Below, one piece after another: positions 57,880 through 64,000 of a stretch of 64,000 bases of DNA. A model generated the notes under the pieces. The model saw nothing but the letters and a program-made list of their open reading frames with translations, did not search any database and was not told the origin of the DNA. The stretch is taken from positions 121,697,192 through 121,761,191 of the forward strand of contig NC_092055.1 of NCBI RefSeq assembly GCF_003086295.3. Reading direction: 5' to 3'. Within the stretch, counting starts at the first letter, position 1. Each line of letters starts with the position of its first letter. A program made the translations under genes and the position numbers. Origin of the DNA: Arachis hypogaea (taxonomy: Eukaryota > Streptophyta > Magnoliopsida > Fabales > Fabaceae).

Positions 57880-59214
57880 CAACACCAAACTTAAATTGTT
57901 GCTTGTCCCCAAGCAACTGAAAATCAAAATAGGATAAAAAGAATAGAATATACTATAAATTCCAAACTATCAATGAAACAAAGCTTCAATCATATGAGCG
58001 GGACTTATAGCTTTTTGCCTCTTGAATAGTTTTGGCATCTCACTTTATCCATTGAGGTTCATAATGATTGGCATCTATAGGAACTTCAGATTTCGAATAG
58101 TGTTATTGACTCTCTTAGTTCAGTATGATGATTCTTGAACACAACTTCTTTATGAGTCTTGGCCGTGGCCCTAAGCACTTTGTTTTCCAGTATTACCACC
58201 GGATACATAAATGCCACAGACACATAATTGGGTGAACCCTTTCAGATTGTGACTCAGCTTTGCTAAAGTCCCCAATTAGAGGTGTCCAGGGTTCTTAAGC
58301 ACACTCTTTTTTTTTTTTTTTTTGCTTTGGACCTTGACTTTAACCGCTCAGTCTCAAGTTTTCACTTGACACCTACACGCCACAAGCACATGGTTAGGGA
58401 CAACTTGGTTTAGCCGCTTAGACCAGGATTTTATTCCTTTAGGCCCTCCTATCCACTGATGCTCAAAGCCTTGGGATCCTTTTTATTTCCCTTGCCTTTT
58501 GGTTTTAAGGGTTATTTGGCTTTTTGCTCTTGCCTCTTGGTTTTAAGAGCTTTGGCTTTTTCTGCTTGCTTTTTCTTTTTCTTTCTATATTTTTTTTTGC
58601 CTATTTTTTTTTCTGCAAGCTTTGTTCTTTGCTGCTTTTTCTTGCTTCAAGAATCATTTTTATGATTTTTCAGATTATCAAATAACATGTCTCCTAGTCA
58701 TCATTCTTTCAAGAGCCAACATATTTAACATTCTTAAACAACAACTTCAAAAGACATATGCACTGTTCAAGCATACATTCAGAAAACAAGAAGCATTGTC
58801 ACCACATCAATATAATTAAACTATGTTCAAGGATAAATTCGAAACTCATGTACTTCTTGTTCTTTTGAATTAAAACAGTTTTTATTTAAGAGAGGTGATG
58901 GATTCATAGGACATTCATAACTTTAAGACAAAGTTACTAACTACTAATGATCATGTAATGAAGACACAAACATGGATAAGCACATAACATATAAAACGAA
59001 AAAAAACAGAGAAAGTAAGAACAAGGAATGAGTCCACCTTAGTGATGTCCTTGAGCTCTTCTATGTCTCTTCCTTGTCTTTGCTGCTCCTCCTTCATTGC
59101 TTTTAGATCTTCTCTAATTTCATGAAGGATGATGGAGTGCTCCTAATGTTCCACCCTTAGTTGCTTCCAATAATTGTGTGGAAGAAAATGAATCCCCTGA
59201 GGTATCTCAGGGAT

Positions 59215-59258
59215 CTCTTGATTTGCAGTCAAATGTTCTTCCACTGAGCTATAGACCC
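59215..59258 (-). other. tRNA-Cys(GCA)-like 5' half inside element C
   Basis: Same 44 bases as in B except one change in the D-loop side (GGAAG for GGTAG). A-box TAGCTCAGTGG and anticodon loop CTGCAAA are kept; T-arm and 3' acceptor strand are missing. Confidence 0.8.
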
Positions 59259-59713
59259 TTGATGGAAGCTTTTGTCTTCCCTTTCCTCTTTCTAGAGGTT
59301 TCTCTAGCCTTAGGTGCCATCAATGGTTATGGAAAAAAAACAAAAAAGCTATGCTTTTGCCACACCAAACTTAGAATGTTGCTCGCCCTCGAGCAAAAGA
59401 AGAAAGAATAGAAGAATAAGAAGAAGATATGGAGGAGATAGATGGGAGTGTGTATTCGGCCATATGGGTGGGATTGGGTGGGAGAGAGATGTTGAATTTT
59501 TGAAGGTAGTGGGTGTATGGATGTGAGTGGTAAATGGAAAAAAAAAAGAAGGGATGATCATGAATGGAAAGAGAGATGATGAGGTAGGTGGGGATCCTGT
59601 GGGGTCCACAGATCCTGAGATGATCCTGTGGGGTCCACAGATCCTGAGGTGTCAAGGCATTTACATCCCTGCACCAATTTAGGCATGTAAAATGCCCTTG
59701 CACACAACTCTAG

Positions 59714-59883
59714 GCGTTCAGCGCCAGGTTGGTGCCCATTTTGGGCGTTCAACGCCCCTTTGCTGCCATTTCTGGCGTTGAACGCCAGAACCATGCTTGT
59801 TCTGGGCGTTCAGCGCCAGGATGCTCCCATTCTGGGCGTTCAGCGCCAGAACTATGCTCTGTTCTGGCGTTTGAACGCCAGAC
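59714..59883 (-). repeat. Palindrome cluster in the 3' region of C
   Basis: Same arrangement as B 36055-36235, including TGGCGTTGAACGCCA at 59773-59787. Confidence 0.85.
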
Positions 59884-60079
59884 AGATGCTCCTCCAGGGT
59901 GTGATTTTTCTTCTGCTGTTTTTGATTCCGTTTTCAATTTTTCTATTTATTTTGTGACTCCACATGATCATGAACCTAAAAAAACATGAAAAACAAATAA
60001 GAATTAGATAAACATTGGGTTGCCTCCCAACAAGCGCTTCTTTAATGTCAATAGCTTGACAGTGGGCTCTCATGGAGCC

Positions 60080-61555
60080 TCACAGATGGGCAGAGCTTTG
60101 TTGAAACTCTCCAACACCAAACTTAGAGTTTGGATATGGGAGTTCAACACCAAACTTAGAGTTTGGTTGTGGCCTCCCAACACCAAACTTAGAGTTTGAC
60201 TGTGGGGGCTCTGGTTGACTCTGCTTGGAGAGAAGCTTTTTCTGCTTCCTCTCCATGGTTGCAGAGGGAGATCCTTGAGTTTTAAACACAAGGGAGTTCT
60301 CATTCCATTGAAGGAATATTTCACCTCTGTCAACATCAATCACAGCTCTTGCTGTGGCCAGGAAAGGTCTTCCTAGGATGATGGATTCATCCTCTTCCTT
60401 TCCAGTATCCAGGACTATGAAATCAGCAGGGATGTAAAGGCCTTCAACCTTTACTAACACGTCCTCTACTTGTCCATAAGCCTGTTTTCTTGAGTTGTCT
60501 GCCATCTCTAATGAGATTTTAGCAGCTTGCACCCCATAGATTCCCAGTTTCTCTATTACAGAGAGGGCATGAGGTTTATTCCTGAACCAAGGTCACACAG
60601 AGCCTTAAAGATCATGGTGCCTATGGTACAGGGTATTATGAACTTTCCAGGATCCTGTCTCTTCTGAGGCAATGTTAGTTGATCCAGATCACTTAGTTCA
60701 TTGATGAACAAGGGAGGTTCAACTTCCCAAGTATCAATGCCAAATAATTTGGCATTTAGCTTCATGATTGCACCAAGAAACTTGGCAGTTTGCTCTTCAG
60801 TACATATCAGTCTAGCTCATGAAGGCATAGGTCAATGGATCTCTATGGTCTCTAGATGGGCCCCAGAGTCCTTTGGTTCCTCAGAGGGAAGCTCCTTATT
60901 GACCACTGGACGTCCCAGGAGGTCTTCCTCCTTGGGATTCACGTCCTCTCCTCTCCTCACAGGTTCGGCCATGGCGCTTATGTCAATGGCCTTGCACTCT
61001 CCTTTTGGGTTCTCTTCTGTATTGCTTGGGAGGGTACTAGGAGGGATTTCAGTGATCCTTTTACTAAGCTTATCCCATGAGTTCAGGCTATTCTTAGGTT
61101 GAGAATCCAACCAGAGTCTAGCTCTGTCTCTTACAGCAAAAAGGGAAAAGCATGAGCCTGTAGACTTTAGGATCTACTCCATTAGTCTTAACAGTATCAC
61201 ATATCTGCAAGAATTCAGTTAAGAACTGAAAGGGATCTTCAGATGGAAGTCCATGAAACTTGCAGTTCTGCTGCATCAGAGAAACTAATTGAGGTTTCAG
61301 CTCAAAGTTGTTTGCTCCAATGGCAGGAATGGAGATGCTTCTTCCATGTAAATTGGAGTTAGGTGCAGTGAAGTCACTAAGCATCTTCCTTATATTATTA
61401 TTATTTTCGGCTGCCATCTCCTTTTCCTGTTCGAAAATTTCTGAAAGGTTATCTCTGGATTGTTGTAATTTAGCTTCTCTTAATTTTCTCTTCAGAGTCC
61501 TTTCAGGTTCTGGATCTGCTTCCACAAGAATGTTCTTATCCTTGCTCCTGCTCAT
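60080..61555 (-). pseudogene. Broken gag-protease of element C
   Basis: The family start is intact here: MSRSKDKN at 61555. The frame runs to about residue 140, where an extra A in a poly-A run gives LFPFCCKRQS and a stop at 61118. In B numbering, residues about 117-390 are then deleted: SWDKL joins directly to SKRITEIPPS, with AGCT shared at both break ends. More small deletions at 60795-60835 remove the acidic EEYSSSE region and shift the frame. The protease region (60765-60556 and 60532-60080) is split by one missing base after INLMPSL. The CDLGSG active site and the LGRPFLATARAVID motif remain readable. The gag assembly domain is largely gone, so C makes no working protein. Confidence 0.88.
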
Positions 61556-63428
61556 ATGACAAAGAAGAAGGCACAGAAAAAATAGTAATAATAATATGGA
61601 TCCTTTATACCACAGTATAGGGATCCTTGTGTTAGTAGAAGAAAAGAAGGGAAGAAAATCTGAACTCAGAGAGAGAGGGGGTTCGGATTTTTGGAGAGTT
61701 GAAGGAAAGATGTTAGTATATCAATAAACAAATAGAAGAAGATGAGAGGGGGAAGTGAATTTTCGAAAACAATTTTTGAAAAAGAATTAGTGATTTTTGA
61801 AAATAGTTTTTGAAAAAGGTTAGTATTTTTTTTCGAAATTTTTTTTATATAAAAAATAAAAATAATTAGTTAATAAAAAAGAAATTTTTGAAAAAGAGGG
61901 AAGATATTTTCGAAAATTAGAGAGAGAGAGTTAGTTAGGTAGTTTTGAAAAAGTTAAGAAACAAACAAAAAGTTAGTTAGTTAGTTGAAACAAATTTGAA
62001 AAGATAAGAAGTTGGGAAGTTAGAGAAGATATTTTGAAATCAAATTTTGAAAAAGATAAGATAAGAAGATATTTTTTTGAAAAGGTATGATAGAAATTAG
62101 TTTTTAAAAAAGATTTGATTTTTAAAATCACAATTAATGACTTGATTCATAAGAAATCACAAGATATGATTCTAGAACTTAAAGTTTGAATCTTTCTTAA
62201 CAAGCAAGTAACAAACTTCAAATTTTTGAATCAAAACATTAATTGATTATGTTATTTTCGAAAATTTGGTCTAAAAATAAGAAAAATATTTTTGAAAAAT
62301 ATTTTTGGAATTTTCGAAAATAACTAAGAATTTTGAAAAAGATTTGATTTTTGAAAAAGATTTTGAAAAAGATAAGATTTTCAAATTGAAAATTTGATTT
62401 GACTTATAAGAAACAACTTGATTTTAAAATTTTTGAAAAGGTCAACTCAAATTTTCGAATTTGATGAGAGAAAAATGGAAAGATATTTTTTTGATTTTTG
62501 AATTTTTATGATGAGAGAGAAAAACACTAAAAATGATGCAATGCATGAAATTTTAGATCAAAACAATGAATGCATGCATGAATGATATGAGTGTCAAGAT
62601 GAACACCAAGAACACTTGAATGTCAAGATGAACATCAAGAACATAATTTTAAAAAATTTTTAATGCAAAGAAAACATGCAAGACACCAAACTTAGAATTC
62701 TTTAATGCTTAGACACTAAGAATTCAAGAATGCATATGATAAACATGAAAGGACACAAAACAAAAAATCATCAAGATCAAACAAGAAGACTTACCAAGAA
62801 CAACTTGAAGATCATGAAGAACACTATGAATGCATGAAATTTTCGAAAAAATGCAAGATGCATATGCAATTGACACCAAACTTATAACATGACTCAAGAC
62901 TCAAGACTAAACAAGAAACAGAAAAATATTTTTGATTTTTATAATTTTCTAATTTTTTTTGGATTTTTAGTTTATATTTTCGAAAAACTATTTTGGAAAA
63001 GAAAAATAAGGATTCCAAAATTTTCAATATGAATTCCAGGAATCTTATGCTCTAAAGCTCCAATCAAAGGGTCAGGCATGGCTCAATAGCCAGCCAAGCT
63101 TTAGTATGTAACTCAGACATGACATGCCTGACATTCCTTACATTCAACAGCCAATTGGCTAAGAAAGATAAAGAAGCTCTTCTCTTGGGTATAAGGATTG
63201 AGACATGGCTTTACAGCCAGCCAGGCTTCAACATGCTTCATGAAACGCTAGAATTCATTCTTAAAAATTCTGAAACCATAGAATAATTTATTTTTGAAAA
63301 CATTTTTTTTTTTTCGAAAACAGGAGAAAATTTTGAAAGATTTTTGAAAAATTTTTGAAAACAAAACAAAAAGAAAATTACCTAATCTGAGCAACAAGAT
63401 GAACCGTCAGTTGTCCAAACTCGAACAA
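61556..63428 (-). other. 5' leader of element C
   Basis: AT-rich, same layout as B 38761-40630, no gene. Confidence 0.7.
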
Positions 63429-63446
63429 TCCCCGGCAACGGCGCCA
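63429..63446 (-). promoter_or_regulatory. Primer-binding site, tRNA-Asp type (element C)
   Basis: Minus strand TGGCGCCGTTGCCGGGGA, six bases inside the LTR boundary. Confidence 0.92.
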
Positions 63447-63452
63447 AAAACT

Positions 63453-64000
63453 TGGTGCACGAAATTGTGATGCATATCCATGGCTTCAAAGGCCTGGTGC
63501 TCTGATCTAGTTTTATTGTCTGTCACAACTTCGATACAACTAACCAGCAAGTGCACTGGGTCGTCCAAGTAATACCTTACGTGAGTAAGGGTCGAATCCC
63601 ACGGAGATTGTTGGTATGAAGCAAGCTATGGTCACCTTGTAAATCTCAGTCAGGCAATATAAAGTGATAATGGTGTTTTCGAATAATAAATAATAGAATA
63701 GGGATAGAGATACTTATGTAAATCATTGGTAGGAATTTCAGATAAGCGAATGGAGATGCTTTTCGTTCCTCTGAACCTCTGCTTTCCTGCTATCTTCATC
63801 CAATCAGTCTTATTCCTTTCCATGGCTGGCTTTATGTGATACATCACCACTGTCAATGGCTACTTTCGGTCATCTCTCGGGAAAATGATCCAATCTCCTG
63901 TCACGGCACGGCTAATCGTCTGGAGGCATCACCCTTGCAATGGCTTCATCTTATCCTCTCAGTGAATAATATGCTCATGCACCCTGTCACGGCACGGCTA
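63453..64000 (-). repeat. 5' LTR of element C, truncated by the window edge
   Basis: First 548 bp (plus-strand view), nearly identical to 56157-56705. It shares small changes with the left copy (GTGATGCATATCC, AAAGTGATAATGGTG) that differ from B, which confirms the pairing of these two LTRs. Confidence 0.92.

Larger units (their letters stand above)
57880..60079 (-). other. 3' region of element C
   Basis: Matches 34219-36431 of B: hairpin modules near 57897 and 59379, a longer T-rich tract, the relic of the coiled-coil frame with an in-frame stop, the tRNA-Cys-like half and the palindrome cluster (59714-59883). No polymerase or integrase similarity. Confidence 0.8.
56157..64000 (-). mobile_element. 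Gypsy retrotransposon C, damaged sister of B, runs off right edge
   Basis: Left (3') LTR 56157-57879, primer-binding site 63429-63446, right (5') LTR from 63453 to beyond the window. Sequence follows B closely throughout, with the same hairpins, tRNA-like half and palindromes. Gag-protease is broken by an internal deletion of about 0.8 kb and frameshifts. The left flank is TCCTG; the other copy of the target duplication lies outside the window. Confidence 0.92.

Overview
This is plant nuclear DNA, almost wholly made of transposable elements. I could not support a single intact host gene. The retrotransposon families, the CACTA elements beginning CACTACAAGAAA, and the many copies of the motif TGGCGTTGAACGCCA suggest a legume, most likely peanut (Arachis). 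That genus call is recall and inference, not a search result.

Layout. 1-4837: 5' part of a minus-strand Ty3/gypsy element (A) whose gag-protease frame is open to the window edge. 4839-8252: remains of a second retroelement with a decayed plant-transposon protein and one LTR. 8267-15350: a long LTR-like repeat (F) split by a 4.45 kb solo LTR (H, 9104-13557, perfect 5-bp target duplication). 15351-17372: RTE LINE tail, a decayed gypsy-type transposon protein and an LTR-like fragment. 18584-23037: a CACTA element with a 3-bp target duplication carrying fragments of two host genes, a STRUBBELIG-type receptor kinase and a dynamin-related protein 1 (DRP1). 23229-47143: a decayed Ty1/copia element with target duplication CCTAA. 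Its reverse transcriptase is split by a second CACTA element (26836-45926, TTT), whose transposase is split by a young gypsy element (B, 32474-42399, GGAGA). 48397-50485: a relative of H, cut by a third CACTA element (50486 onward) that carries a respiratory burst oxidase (RBOH) exon. 53793-54792: exactly 1000 N. 54793-56156: LTR-like DNA with a 119-bp-period array of nested palindromes. 56157-64000: element C, a damaged sister of B, running off the right edge.

Elements A, B and C share LTR ends (TGGTGCAC...CTCATCA) and a primer-binding site matching tRNA-Asp. B encodes only gag and protease, so it probably depends on a fuller relative such as A for reverse transcriptase and integrase.

The least expected signal is a recurring design. 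At least six unrelated repeat families carry short inverted repeats, often in tandem, and several of these stems differ between copies by paired changes that keep the pairing (CTGTAAG/CTTACAG against CTGTAGG/CCTACAG; ATCTCGT/ACGAGAT against GTCTCGT/ACGAGAC; TTGCTTG/CAAGCAA against TTGCTCG/CGAGCAA). In one array the loop is inverted in four of seven units. Partial tRNA-like sequences also sit in sense orientation inside elements A, B and C. Either RNA structure is under selection or hairpin-templated copying keeps the arms matched. The sequence alone cannot decide between these.
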